Part shown: one piece after another, positions 42,599 through 51,991 of the stretch
How positions within the stretch are numbered: position 1 is the first letter of the stretch
Layout of the letters: the number at the start of each line of letters is the position of its first letter
Assembly: GCA_027482225.1 (NCBI GenBank)
Contig: JAIXWD010000020.1
Location: 214,920 to 278,919 of the forward strand
DNA: 64,000 nt
Reading direction: 5' to 3'
DNA from: Bacteroidota bacterium
Lineage (GTDB): Bacteria > Bacteroidota > Bacteroidia > UKL13-3
Notes under the pieces: model-generated
What the model saw: only the letters and a program-made list of their open reading frames with translations
What the model was told of the DNA's origin: nothing
The model's database searches: none
Program-made: the position numbers and the translations under genes

Positions 42599-45058
42599 TT
42601 ATCTTATCAAGGTTACGTTTCCATTTATAGTGCCACTTATTCCATCTTCACCGGTATATGTTATGAGGTAAATGTATACATCATTTGGAGCTTGTGTGCC
42701 TTCAAATGTGCCATCCCAACTTACATTTAGGTCAGTAGTTTCAAATACCAACGTGCCCCACCTAGAGTAAATTTTCAAATTATATTTATTCACATCAGTT
42801 ACGTATGCCTTAAATACATCATTGCTACCATCGTTATTCGGACTAAAAACATTAGGTACGTATATGCTTGCAGGGCAACTAGAAATAACTTTAATTTCTG
42901 TTTTGTTTTTACATCCCAGCGTGTCTGTTACTTCAACACTAAATTCTCCAGTGTTTTTCGCTAATAATTGAAATGCAGTACTGCCGTCATTCCATAATGC
43001 ACTCGAAAAATTCCCAGCAATCTGAAGTAGTGTATCTTGTCTACATACTTTTATAATAGGGTAGGTAAATAATGTTGGTCGAGGGTACATTGTTAATGTA
43101 ATGGTGTCACTAGCTTTACAATTGTTATTGTCTGTTACCTGAATGTAATATTTACCACCAGATATAGCTTTTAAGCTAGCATTGCGTGATCCATCTTGCC
43201 AGAGGTATGTATTGAAAACCTTATCGCAAAAAATGGTATAGCTTGTTCCTTCACAAAATACATCATCATTTCCAATATAAACATAAGGAGAAATGAAGGT
43301 GTCTATTTTGATAGTATCTGAATTGTAACACCCGCTGTTATCTCTAACTGAGATCCAATATTCACCGATGTTAAATACCTCGATTTTAGCTATACTTTGC
43401 CCCGTACTCCAAAGATATTTTTCCGCATTCGCTGTGTTTGTTGATAGTGTTATGGTGTCAGTATTACATATTGTTTTATCAGGACCAAGATTTACAATTG
43501 GCAATAACTTATTGGTTAATAAAATGGTGTCTAAATAGGTACATCCATCTTTTAAAATTTCAACCCAAAATGTACCCCCACCAACATGGTTATAAATAGG
43601 TCCAAGAGTTCCATCAAACCACCGATAACTTTCCGCATTTGAAACACTAGCGTTTAAAGTAATTGGTTGATAAGGACATATACTTGAGTCGTTTCCAATG
43701 TTTAGGTTGGGGTTAGGTTTGTTGGTAACCATTACACTGTCCAACGCTGAACATCCATTTACTTTAACTTCAACCCAATATAATCCTTCATTAACTGTAA
43801 TATTACTTTGTGTGCTTCCGGTGTTCCAGATATAACTTGCTTGTGGTGTAAGCGCATTAATGTTATAAAACGAGTTGTAGCAAACAATTGTGTCTTTACC
43901 TATATTTATATTAGGCGGATATTTTTTGCGAACATTTACACTATCTGTTATTGAGCAATTGTTTTTAGTTACAGTAATTTTATATACTCCTTCATTACGA
44001 ATAGATATACCCGGTGTTGTATCGTTTGTATTCCATAAAAAAGAATAATTTGATTGAGCTTGTCCTGTTGAAATGAATATAGGCTGTGATGAATTACTAC
44101 AAATGGCTGTATCTTTAATAAGAACAAATGTGGGTTTTTCCTTTCGCGTTAAATAAATTGTATCATATATGTAACATGGGTCAACCCATGTTCTTATCGT
44201 ATACATACCAGATAATAAAGTTGTAATGGTTTTACTATTGGAACCAGTATTCCACAAATAATTAGTACCTGTAATAGAAGATGATAAAGTGGTTGGATCA
44301 GAAGGGCCAGCACAAGTTGTTATATACTTATCAGTTAGTGTATCGATATTACTGCAATCAGGAACTATTGATATGTCGTCAATGTAATAATAACACATTC
44401 TATTCCACCCTCCACCACTTCCACCCGCCACAGATTGCAGGTGGGTGCTATTGTTTGAAGAAAAACAACCAATGGTTATGTATCTTTCACCTCCTATTGC
44501 AGTATAACTTCCTGATATTTTTGTCCAATTATTTTTGTCTGTAACAAAACCCGTAAAAGTGATTTGTGGAGTAAAGTTAAGCACATTTGAATTATTGGAA
44601 CTAATTTGTTGTGAGGAGAAATACACACCCAAATTGTTTGCAGCAAATTGGCTTTCATCAGCTAAACTAACAAACATTTCAAACTTATATGTTCTACCAG
44701 CAACAAGGTTGCTAATAAGTGTGCTTTGCATGTATTCGCGATATCCTGCAAATTGTCCACTAGATTCAAGATTCAAATAAACACCAATATAAGCGTTGCC
44801 TGTTTTGGCATTTTGATTACCTACAAAATTAATTGGAACATCAGGTAAATTAGTTCCACTGCCCGTTACACATGTATTAAAATAGTCAGCTGTTCCGTCT
44901 GTGGGTTGTATCCAATTAAATGGTAATCTTCCATCATTTCTGGAAATTGGGCAATTTGGATAAATTTCAAAGCTAGGATTTTGAACAAGATTTTGCGCAG
45001 AAGTGGTTAACGATGACCAAATCAATAAAATAAGTGCGCTCCATCTTGTTTCTATCAA
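42599..45058 (-). CDS. T9SS type B cargo protein with Ig-like repeats
   Basis: 819 residues with a signal peptide (about 1-21). Residues about 25-225 form a carbohydrate-binding-like N-terminal domain (NLVQNPSFEIYPNCP). Then come about seven related Ig/PKD-like units of roughly 70-75 residues, each with a pattern like YLWSTG, a Gly-Tyr-Trp or Gly-Lys-Tyr strand and a Cys. The C-terminal 85 residues are the type B gliding-motility sorting domain (VPNVFSPNNDGSND, WGTLVFET, WDGTFEG). It is probably exported by type IX secretion and held at the surface. The ligand is unknown. Confidence 0.9.
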   Translation of the reverse strand: MIETRWSALILLIWSSLTTSAQNLVQNPSFEIYPNCPISRNDGRLPFNWIQPTDGTADYFNTCVTGSGTNLPDVPINFVGNQNAKTGNAYIGVYLNLESSGQFAGYREYMQSTLISNLVAGRTYKFEMFVSLADESQFAANNLGVYFSSQQISSNNSNVLNFTPQITFTGFVTDKNNWTKISGSYTAIGGERYITIGCFSSNNSTHLQSVAGGSGGGWNRMCYYYIDDISIVPDCSNIDTLTDKYITTCAGPSDPTTLSSSITGTNYLWNTGSNSKTITTLLSGMYTIRTWVDPCYIYDTIYLTRKEKPTFVLIKDTAICSNSSQPIFISTGQAQSNYSFLWNTNDTTPGISIRNEGVYKITVTKNNCSITDSVNVRKKYPPNINIGKDTIVCYNSFYNINALTPQASYIWNTGSTQSNITVNEGLYWVEVKVNGCSALDSVMVTNKPNPNLNIGNDSSICPYQPITLNASVSNAESYRWFDGTLGPIYNHVGGGTFWVEILKDGCTYLDTILLTNKLLPIVNLGPDKTICNTDTITLSTNTANAEKYLWSTGQSIAKIEVFNIGEYWISVRDNSGCYNSDTIKIDTFISPYVYIGNDDVFCEGTSYTIFCDKVFNTYLWQDGSRNASLKAISGGKYYIQVTDNNNCKASDTITLTMYPRPTLFTYPIIKVCRQDTLLQIAGNFSSALWNDGSTAFQLLAKNTGEFSVEVTDTLGCKNKTEIKVISSCPASIYVPNVFSPNNDGSNDVFKAYVTDVNKYNLKIYSRWGTLVFETTDLNVSWDGTFEGTQAPNDVYIYLITYTGEDGISGTINGNVTLIR

Positions 45059-45096
45059 AGTGTGTTTGTTTTATATAAATATACAGAGACCAAAAG

Positions 45097-45127
45097 AAAA
45101 GCCTTACAGTTGTGATGTAAGGCTTTT
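45097..45127 (-). terminator. Terminator after the bacilliredoxin gene
   Basis: Perfect 12-bp arms 45097-45108 and 45116-45127 (AAAAGCCTTACA) with a 7-base loop, ending in T residues on the minus strand. Confidence 0.88.
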
Positions 45128-45144
45128 AATGTTGTATTAAGGCA

Positions 45145-45564
45145 CTAGCAAAACTCGTTAAATGCTGCTTCTAAATTAGCCGCAATCATTTCTGCGCTGC
45201 GTCCTTCTATATTGTGGCGCTCAATAAAATGAACCAACTCCCCATTTTTATACAAAGCAATACTTGGGCTTGATGGAGGAAATGGTGCAGTAAACTCGCG
45301 CGCTTTTGCAACGGCTTCCGTTTCTTGTCCAGCAAAAACAGTGATTAATTTACTTGGTTTTTTGGCAGCATTTTCAACGGCTTTAATAACTCCAGGGCGG
45401 CAAGTGCCAGCAGCGCAACCGCAAACTGAATTAAAAACCAATAATTTTGTTCCTACGTTATCAGCTAATTCCTGCTCAACCTCATTGGCTGTCATTAAAC
45501 TTTTAAAACCTACATTTTCTAATTGTTGACGCATTGGCGCAACTAACATTTCAGGATATGGCAT
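45145..45564 (-). CDS. Bacilliredoxin (BrxA/BrxB, YphP family)
   Basis: 139 residues with the family active site CGC in NSVCGCAAGTCRPG, and a conserved N-terminus PYPEMLVAPMRQQLENVGF. In firmicutes these remove bacillithiol from oxidised proteins; Bacteroidota members are thought to do the same, but that is by family only. It has its own terminator. Confidence 0.9.
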   Translation of the reverse strand: MPYPEMLVAPMRQQLENVGFKSLMTANEVEQELADNVGTKLLVFNSVCGCAAGTCRPGVIKAVENAAKKPSKLITVFAGQETEAVAKAREFTAPFPPSSPSIALYKNGELVHFIERHNIEGRSAEMIAANLEAAFNEFC

Positions 45565-45721
45565 ATTTTATTTTTTATGTTTTATGTTTTGGTGAATAAT
45601 ATTTTAAATATTCAATCATCAAGCCAAAACAACTTGGCCTGTATAATTGTCATTAACATGTACAAAGGTAAAATATCCCTTGTTAACGTAAAATAAATTT
45701 TCATTATATCGTTATAAATAC

Positions 45722-45729
45722 TAATTTTG
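45722..45729 (+). promoter_or_regulatory. Promoter -7 element before ahcY
   Basis: TAATTTTG matches the Bacteroidota TAnnTTTG motif and lies 24 bp before the ahcY ATG. A clear -33 element at the right distance is not seen (TTTT only). Confidence 0.5.
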
Positions 45730-45753
45730 CAATCCTTTAAGATTTAAATATTT

Positions 45754-47067
45754 ATGTCTGAATCAACAACACATTTACCTTACAAAGTAAAAGACATCTC
45801 ACTAGCAGAGTGGGGCCGTAAAGAAATTTCACTTGCTGAAGCAGAAATGCCGGGCTTAATGGCCATTAGAAAAGAGTATGGCCCGCAACAACCACTGAAA
45901 GGTGCACGTGTAGCGGGTTGTTTACATATGACCATTCAAACTGCAGTTTTAATAGAAACATTAAAAGCTTTAGGTGCTGAAGTTACCTGGAGTTCATGCA
46001 ATATTTTCTCAACTCAAGATCATGCTGCTGCTGCTATTGCTGCTGCTGGTATTCCTGTTTATGCATGGAAAGGTCAGAACGAAGAAGAGTTTGATTGGTG
46101 TATTGAGCAAACGCTTTTTGCCTTTGAAGGTGGTAAAGCTTTAAACATGATTTTAGATGATGGTGGTGATTTAACCAACATGGTTTTTGATCGTTACCCT
46201 GAATTAACCAAAGACATCAAAGGTTTATCTGAAGAAACCACTACCGGTGTTCATCGCTTATATGAGCGCATGAAAAAAGGTACTTTAGTTATGCCTGCAA
46301 TAAATGTTAACGATTCGGTTACCAAATCGAAATTTGATAACAAATACGGTTGTAAAGAATCTTTGGTTGATGCAATTCGCAGAGCTACTGATATCATGAT
46401 GGCAGGTAAAGTAGCTGTTGTTGCAGGTTATGGTGATGTAGGAAAAGGTTCAGCAGAATCTTTACGTGGTGCAGGTGCGCGCGTATTGGTTACTGAAATT
46501 GACCCAATTTGTGCATTACAAGCTGCCATGGATGGTTTTGAAGTAGTAACTATGGAAGATGCTTGCACCCGTGCTAACATTTTTGTTACAGCTACAGGTA
46601 ACGTTAACATCATCACTGATCGCCACTTTAAAGCAATGCGTGACAAAGCAATTGTTTGTAACATTGGTCATTTCGACAATGAAATAGATATGGCTTGGTT
46701 GACTCAAAATTATGGATCAACAAAAAACACATTGAAGCCTCAAGTTGATATTTACAATGTTGATGGAAAAGAAATCATTATTTTAGCCGAAGGTCGTTTA
46801 GTGAATCTTGGCTGCGCTATGGGCCATCCATCATTTGTAATGAGTAATTCATTCTCTAACCAAACTTTGGCTCAAATTGAATTGTGGAACCACAGCGATA
46901 AATATGAAAACAAAGTATACGTGTTACCTAAACATTTAGATGAGAAAGTAGCATACTTACACCTTGAACACATTGGAGCAAAGTTAACTGTATTACGTCC
47001 TGATCAAGCTGATTACATCGGTGTGAAAATGGAAGGTCCGTTTAAAGCTGAGATGTACAGATACTAG
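45754..47067 (+). CDS. ahcY: S-Adenosylhomocysteine hydrolase
   Basis: NAD-dependent enzyme that splits SAH into adenosine and homocysteine, keeping methylation going, 437 residues. The NAD loop is [14 protein letters not shown]. Substrate segments [16 protein letters not shown] and [14 protein letters not shown] are conserved, and the C-terminus [19 protein letters not shown] is the family end. A strong terminator follows. Confidence 0.97.
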   Translation: MSESTTHLPYKVKDISLAEWGRKEISLAEAEMPGLMAIRKEYGPQQPLKGARVAGCLHMTIQTAVLIETLKALGAEVTWSSCNIFSTQDHAAAAIAAAGIPVYAWKGQNEEEFDWCIEQTLFAFEGGKALNMILDDGGDLTNMVFDRYPELTKDIKGLSEETTTGVHRLYERMKKGTLVMPAINVNDSVTKSKFDNKYGCKESLVDAIRRATDIMMAGKVAVVAGYGDVGKGSAESLRGAGARVLVTEIDPICALQAAMDGFEVVTMEDACTRANIFVTATGNVNIITDRHFKAMRDKAIVCNIGHFDNEIDMAWLTQNYGSTKNTLKPQVDIYNVDGKEIIILAEGRLVNLGCAMGHPSFVMSNSFSNQTLAQIELWNHSDKYENKVYVLPKHLDEKVAYLHLEHIGAKLTVLRPDQADYIGVKMEGPFKAEMYRY

Positions 47068-47099
47068 TAACAATTTTCGAAAAGAAAATTTAACACATT

Positions 47100-47133
47100 A
47101 AAAAAGCCAATCCTTTAAAAGATTGGCTTTTTT
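47100..47133 (+). terminator. Terminator after ahcY
   Basis: Perfect 13-bp arms 47100-47112 and 47121-47133 (AAAAAAGCCAATC) with an 8-base loop and a T-run. Confidence 0.92.
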
Positions 47134-47186
47134 GTTTACAACTATTTTGGGTAGTTATGGGTTGATTTTTAATCTTTGTGCAACGC

Positions 47187-48530
47187 ATGCAGGACCCATC
47201 AACAAACTTAAATAATACTCCATTTGACGAATCTAATTCGCATTTTAAATTAGCATTTGATGCATTGGAGTTTACTGATGAGTGTTTATTTATTACGGGT
47301 AAGGCTGGTACAGGGAAATCAACCTTGCTCAGGCATTTTGTTGCCAATACTAAAAAAAAATGTGTGGTCCTTGCTCCAACGGGTATTGCTGCAATAAATG
47401 TAGGTGGGGCAACTATTCATTCGTTTTTTAGGCTGCCATTTCGGCCAATCGTTGAGGGCGATGATGAAATTCAACGTTTTCCGCGCAACTCAGACAAGTT
47501 TAAAATGATACAAAAAACAGATGTGTTTATTATCGATGAAGTTTCCATGTTACGAGCAGATATTATTGATGCTATTGACCAAACTTTACGATTAAACAGC
47601 GAGTATCCCGATAAACCTTTTGGCGGTAAACAAATGATTTTTTTTGGCGATTTGTTTCAGTTAGAACCAGTGGTGCAAAACAATGAAGTAGAAAGATATC
47701 TATTTAACGAGTACTATAACAGCCATTACTTTTTTGATGCGCGTGTATTCAGGCAAGTACATATGCATTGTATTGAGTTACGTAAAATATATCGCCAAAC
47801 GGATCCGGATTTTATTCATATCCTTGATGTAATAAGATTGAATAGAGCAGATGAAGTTGAGCTGGCTCAACTCAATAAACGAGTTGACAGAAAATTTATT
47901 CCTACGGCTGATGATACTTATGTTACATTATCAACCCGAAACAGAGTAGCTACAGGTATTAACGAGTTTGAGTTGGTTAAAATTAAACAACCTGAATTTA
48001 TTTACCGTGGCGTAATTGATGGTGAATTTAATACCAAACAATTGCCTACAGAGAGCACTTTGGTTTTTAAAGTTGGTGCTCAAATAATTTTCATAAAAAA
48101 TAATTTAGATGGCAAGTGGGTTAACGGTTCCATTGGTAAAATTCATGCTTTGGCAGAAGATAAAATTGAAGTGCTTTTGCCCAATGGAAACATAGAAGAA
48201 GTGAGCCGTGAAACCTGGGAGAATAAAAGGTATTATTGGGATGCTGTTAACCGAAGGGTTAAAAGTGAAGTGGTAGGTACATTTAAACAATATCCTGTAA
48301 AACTGGCTTGGGCTATAACCATTCATAAAAGCCAAGGTTTAACTTTTGATAAAGTAATATTAGAATTAAGTGGCGGTACATTTGCCCATGGACAGTTGTA
48401 TGTGGCGTTGAGTCGCTGCCGCACTTTAGAAGGCATGATTTTAAGAGAACCCATCAAACAAAAAGATATAATTATTGACGAGCGCGTAGTAAGATTTGCT
48501 CGTAATTATGCTTCTTTGGAAGATGCTTAA
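47187..48530 (+). CDS. PIF1/RecD2-like superfamily 1 DNA helicase
   Basis: 447 residues from ATG at 47187 (a GTG at 47178 would add three residues). Walker A is FITGKAGTGKSTLL, motif II DVFIIDEVSML, and motif III GDLFQLEPV. The C-terminal SF1 motifs are AWAITIHKSQGLTFD and LYVALSRCRTLEGM. This domain order is that of PIF1-type 5'-3' helicases, which unwind forks and G-quadruplexes; the substrate here is not known. It starts 54 bp after the ahcY terminator. Confidence 0.9.
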   Translation: MQDPSTNLNNTPFDESNSHFKLAFDALEFTDECLFITGKAGTGKSTLLRHFVANTKKKCVVLAPTGIAAINVGGATIHSFFRLPFRPIVEGDDEIQRFPRNSDKFKMIQKTDVFIIDEVSMLRADIIDAIDQTLRLNSEYPDKPFGGKQMIFFGDLFQLEPVVQNNEVERYLFNEYYNSHYFFDARVFRQVHMHCIELRKIYRQTDPDFIHILDVIRLNRADEVELAQLNKRVDRKFIPTADDTYVTLSTRNRVATGINEFELVKIKQPEFIYRGVIDGEFNTKQLPTESTLVFKVGAQIIFIKNNLDGKWVNGSIGKIHALAEDKIEVLLPNGNIEEVSRETWENKRYYWDAVNRRVKSEVVGTFKQYPVKLAWAITIHKSQGLTFDKVILELSGGTFAHGQLYVALSRCRTLEGMILREPIKQKDIIIDERVVRFARNYASLEDA

Positions 48531-48569
48531 ATTTAATTTTGTTACAACTTTTTATTCGACTTTGGCTAA

Positions 48570-48701
48570 CTATTTAGCTAATTCGTTGATGCTTTTTGAA
48601 GTCGTTATTTGGTCTTTATTCATCATTATATAACCAATTATGACCATGGCAACAACCCAGCCAATAACTAATGCAATAATTAATATTCTACCTGTTTTCA
48701 T
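48570..48701 (-). CDS. 43-residue single-pass membrane microprotein
   Basis: 44 codons including stop. The sequence MKTGRILIIALVIGWVVAMV and the following IIGYIMMNK form one transmembrane helix of about 21 residues with a basic N-terminus. A polar tail follows (KDQITTSKSINELAK). It sits alone in a 340-bp gap. A perfect inverted repeat overlaps its upstream edge. No family is recognised, and without homologs it could still be chance. Confidence 0.5.
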   Translation of the reverse strand: MKTGRILIIALVIGWVVAMVIIGYIMMNKDQITTSKSINELAK

Positions 48702-48702
48702 A

Positions 48703-48770
48703 GTAGTAAACTTTTATTTACTACAAATTTTAAAAATATTATTGGTTATGAAGTAGTAAAAATGACCAAT
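48703..48770. repeat. Two inverted repeats upstream of the microprotein
   Basis: GTAGTAAA (48703-48710) and TTTACTAC (48717-48724) are exact complements. A second pair, ATTGGTTAT (48741-48749) and ATGACCAAT (48762-48770), is nearly complementary and contains another GTAGTAAA in its centre. Such an arrangement is consistent with an operator or promoter region for the small gene. Confidence 0.45.
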
Positions 48771-48870
48771 GGTAGAAAACTAATGATTAAACCAAGATTA
48801 TAAAAATGAAGATTCGATTTATTTCAGGTTTTGATGTTTTCGTTCAGTAATACAATGGTTTTTGTTTTAA
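48771..48870. other. Remainder of the gap before fcl
   Basis: About 100 bp of AT-rich DNA downstream of fcl. I see no gene and no clear terminator. Confidence 0.5.
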
Positions 48871-49824
48871 TTAAACGGAACGGTATTGCCCATTTAAAAA
48901 ATCATGATATGCCATTGTGATACCTTCCTCTAAACTAATTTTCGGTTGCCATCCCATGTTTCTTAATTTAGTGGCATCCATTAATTTCCTAGGTGTACCG
49001 TCTGGCTTAGTATTATCAAATCTTATTTCTCCTTGGTAACCTACCACTTTTTTAATTACATCAATCAATTTTTTTATAGATATATCTTCACCAAATCCTA
49101 CGTTAACAAATTGTTTTTCGTTGTAATGTTGCATCAGTAAATAACATGCATCAGCCAAATCATCAACAAATAAAAACTCCCTTAATGGTGTTCCTGTTCC
49201 CCATGCTTCAATAAAAGGGCTGTTACTTTCTTTGGCTTCATGTAGCCTTCTTATTAATGCAGGTAAAACATGTGAATGATTGGGATGGTAATTATCGCCA
49301 TAACCATATAGGTTTGTTGGCATTGCCGAAATAAAATTACATCCGTATTGATCTCTATAGCTTTCGCACAGTTTAATACCCGCAATTTTTGCAATAGCAT
49401 ATGGTTCGTTAGTATGCTCTAATTCACCCGTTAATAAATAATCTTCCTTTAATGGTTGCGGTGCAAGTTTTGGATAAATGCATGATGAACCAAAGAACAT
49501 CAATTTTTTAACTTTATTCACATAAGCTTGATGAATGATATTGGATTCAATCATAAGGTTTAAATAAATAAAATCTGCACGATAGGTATTGTTGGCTACA
49601 ATACCACCAACTTTAGCTGCAGCTAAAAAAACATAATCAGGTTTTTCTATTGCAAAAAAATCAGCAACGGCTTGTTGATTTGTTAGGTCTAAGTCTGCAC
49701 TTGTTCTAACAATAATATTATTGAATCCTTCTGCAATAAGTTTTCTATGCATGGCCGAACCAACCATACCTAAGTGCCCGGCAATGTATATTTTTTCATG
49801 TTTTTCCATTTGGTATTCACCCAA
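48871..49824 (-). CDS. fcl: GDP-L-fucose synthase
   Basis: NADPH-dependent epimerase/reductase that makes GDP-L-fucose from GDP-4-keto-6-deoxymannose, 317 residues. The Rossmann motif is [12 protein letters not shown]. The catalytic Ser-Tyr-Lys is seen in FGSSCIYP and [11 protein letters not shown] second start at 49809 ([11 protein letters not shown]) matches homologs equally well. It lies 3 bp after gmd, so the two enzymes of the pathway are coupled. The product is the fucose donor for surface glycans. Confidence 0.96.
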   Translation of the reverse strand: MGEYQMEKHEKIYIAGHLGMVGSAMHRKLIAEGFNNIIVRTSADLDLTNQQAVADFFAIEKPDYVFLAAAKVGGIVANNTYRADFIYLNLMIESNIIHQAYVNKVKKLMFFGSSCIYPKLAPQPLKEDYLLTGELEHTNEPYAIAKIAGIKLCESYRDQYGCNFISAMPTNLYGYGDNYHPNHSHVLPALIRRLHEAKESNSPFIEAWGTGTPLREFLFVDDLADACYLLMQHYNEKQFVNVGFGEDISIKKLIDVIKKVVGYQGEIRFDNTKPDGTPRKLMDATKLRNMGWQPKISLEEGITMAYHDFLNGQYRSV

Positions 49825-49827
49825 CTT

Positions 49828-50964
49828 TTATTCGAAATAGTTAAGCGTTTTAAAACCTGAATCTCTTAGGTACTTTTCTTTTTTCATCAGTTTTAAATCA
49901 CCTTTCATCATGTCTTTTATCAATGCAGGTAAATCGTATTTAGGTTTCCAACCTAATTTGGTTTGCGCTTTTGTTGGGTCACCAATTAACAAATCAACCT
50001 CGGTAGGGCGGAAGTAGCGAGGGTCAACAGCAACAATTTCTTGCCCAACTGTTAAGTTACACGATGTAATTTCTAACTCTTTTAAACGTGCTTCATCAAT
50101 TGCATCCACGTATCCAATTTCGTTTTCGTTTTCGCCTTTAAATGCAAGTTTAATACCTACATCTTCAAAACTCATTTTCACAAACTCGCGAACGGCAGTT
50201 GTAACTCCTGTTGCTATCACGTAATCTTCCGGTTTGTCTTGTTGTAAAATTAAGTACATGGCTTCTACGTAATCTTTAGCATGCCCCCAATCGCGTTGTG
50301 CGTTTAAGTTGCCTAAGAAAAGTTTGTCTTGCATACCTAACACAATTTTGGCTGCTGCACGTGTAATTTTTCGGGTAACAAAAGTTTCGCCACGTATAGG
50401 GCTTTCATGATTAAATAAAATACCGTTGCACGCATACATACCATAAGCTTCGCGGTAATTTACCGTAATCCAATAGGCATACATTTTAGCTACAGCATAA
50501 GGTGAGCGTGGGTAAAAAGGTGTTGTTTCACTTTGAGGTACAGCTTGTACCAAACCATACAACTCTGATGTTGATGCTTGATATACTTTAGTTTTGTGAG
50601 TAAGATTACAAATACGTAATGCTTCTAATATTCTTAAAGTGCCTATACCATCAGCATTCGCTGTGTACTCTGGTTCTTCAAAACTTACTTGCACATGACT
50701 CATAGCAGCTAAGTTGTATATTTCATCAGGTTGTGTTTCCTGAATAATACGAATCAGATTGGTGGAATCGGTTAAATCGCCATAATGTAATTTTAACCTT
50801 AATTGCTTTTCATGAGGGTCCTGATAAAGGTGATCAATCCTATCTGTATTAAATAACGAACTTCTTCGCTTAATACCATGAACCATGTAGCCTTTGTTTA
50901 ACAAAAACTCTGCTAAATAAGCTCCATCTTGTCCGGTAATACCTGTAATAAGTGCTGTTTTCAT
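49828..50964 (-). CDS. gmd: GDP-mannose 4,6-dehydratase
   Basis: First enzyme of GDP-fucose synthesis, 378 residues from ATG at 50964. It begins [20 protein letters not shown]. The SDR catalytic Thr/Glu/Tyr/Lys are visible in [11 protein letters not shown] and [14 protein letters not shown] longer start at 51009 would add 15 residues ([15 protein letters not shown]) and overlap the upstream gene by 14 bp; homologs begin at the Rossmann strand, so I prefer the shorter form. Confidence 0.96.
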   Translation of the reverse strand: MKTALITGITGQDGAYLAEFLLNKGYMVHGIKRRSSLFNTDRIDHLYQDPHEKQLRLKLHYGDLTDSTNLIRIIQETQPDEIYNLAAMSHVQVSFEEPEYTANADGIGTLRILEALRICNLTHKTKVYQASTSELYGLVQAVPQSETTPFYPRSPYAVAKMYAYWITVNYREAYGMYACNGILFNHESPIRGETFVTRKITRAAAKIVLGMQDKLFLGNLNAQRDWGHAKDYVEAMYLILQQDKPEDYVIATGVTTAVREFVKMSFEDVGIKLAFKGENENEIGYVDAIDEARLKELEITSCNLTVGQEIVAVDPRYFRPTEVDLLIGDPTKAQTKLGWKPKYDLPALIKDMMKGDLKLMKKEKYLRDSGFKTLNYFE

Positions 50965-50995
50965 TAATGTTTTTTCCTTTATTGCAAACCATTGG

Positions 50996-51484
50996 TTAAA
51001 TTTCTTCAAAGAAACCTGTTTGGCGATTTTTCTTTACGTTATTCCAATTAAAATACCTGCCGTTCATAGCTACATATACACCATAAGGTAAGGTTTGAGC
51101 AAAGGCAAGTGCACTTCCTAAATTAAACAATCCATCACTTGATCCAAATTTATATGGAATCATTGCTCCTGTAATAACGATGGTTTTATTAGTAATGTTT
51201 TCTGCCAAAATTTTTGCGGTTGTAGTCATGGTGTCTGTACCATGCGTAATTACAATGCGGTCTTCTGTGGCCTGTTTACAACTACTAACAATGGTTTCGC
51301 GATCAATGTCCGTCATCTCCAAGCTATCAACTAACATAAGTGTTCTTACACTTAAGTCTACCATACATCGGCCAAGTTTTAAAATTTCTTGTATGTGTGT
51401 ATCTTTAAAGAATAATTCACCATTTAGTTCATTGTATTCTTTATCAAATGTACCACCTGTTACAAATATGCGAACACTGCTCAT
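50996..51484 (-). CDS. Single-domain asparaginase homolog
   Basis: 162 residues matching only the N-terminal domain of type I/II L-asparaginases. Both catalytic motifs are present: [11 protein letters not shown] (first Thr) and [12 protein letters not shown] (second Thr, with Asp). The C-terminal domain, which contributes to the active site in full enzymes, is missing. Similar one-domain proteins exist in other genomes, so it is probably not a recent truncation. Activity is uncertain. It lies upstream of gmd and could be co-transcribed. Confidence 0.85.
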   Translation of the reverse strand: MSSVRIFVTGGTFDKEYNELNGELFFKDTHIQEILKLGRCMVDLSVRTLMLVDSLEMTDIDRETIVSSCKQATEDRIVITHGTDTMTTTAKILAENITNKTIVITGAMIPYKFGSSDGLFNLGSALAFAQTLPYGVYVAMNGRYFNWNNVKKNRQTGFFEEI

Positions 51485-51991
51485 AATGCAAATATATTCT
51501 ATACCAGCAATGTTGTATAATAGTAGTTCAAATTTATATGTTTAACACATAATATTTTATAATTGGCTGCTCGTTATGAAGTTATTTCTGTATTTTTTTT
51601 TGATAGTAATTATTTAAGAATAAACTGGCATAGAACTATTAAGTTATAAAACTCATTATATTTAAAAAAAATTTTATGTTACTCGTTTTATAATAATAAA
51701 TTGCAATCAAAAAAAGATTATCAAAGGTTCAACTCAATAAATAAAAATAATCTGACCATGATGGTGAAATATTATAAATACTCAATGCAACCTAAGGAGT
51801 ATTTCTTAATACAAACAACCAAACAGATCTATTGTAATCTAAACTAAAAGTGTTTTAAAATTTTATTAAACATGTATTGTATTGATAATCAATAAATAAA
51901 TTCAATATTGAATACGACTTTATTTATCTGAACACATATTAGTTTTTTGCGTGTTAAATATTAATTTCGAGCCTTCTTTTATAATACAGTA
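51485..51991. other. AT-rich intergenic region before korA, with palindromes
   Basis: 507 bp with no convincing gene. TATTGAT-A-ATCAATA (51879-51893) and ATTCAATATTGAAT (51899-51912) are perfect palindromes six bases apart, about 80 to 110 bp upstream of korA. TAATTTCG at 51962-51969 resembles a -7 element. The rest is homopolymer-rich and shows nothing I can name. Confidence 0.5.

Noticed and set aside
50965..51009. A longer gmd start
   Set aside because: It overlaps the asparaginase-like gene and puts 15 residues before the usual N-terminal Rossmann strand.
51758..51868. A 36-codon plus-strand frame upstream of korA
   Set aside because: No motif, no start signal and composition like the surrounding AT-rich gap.
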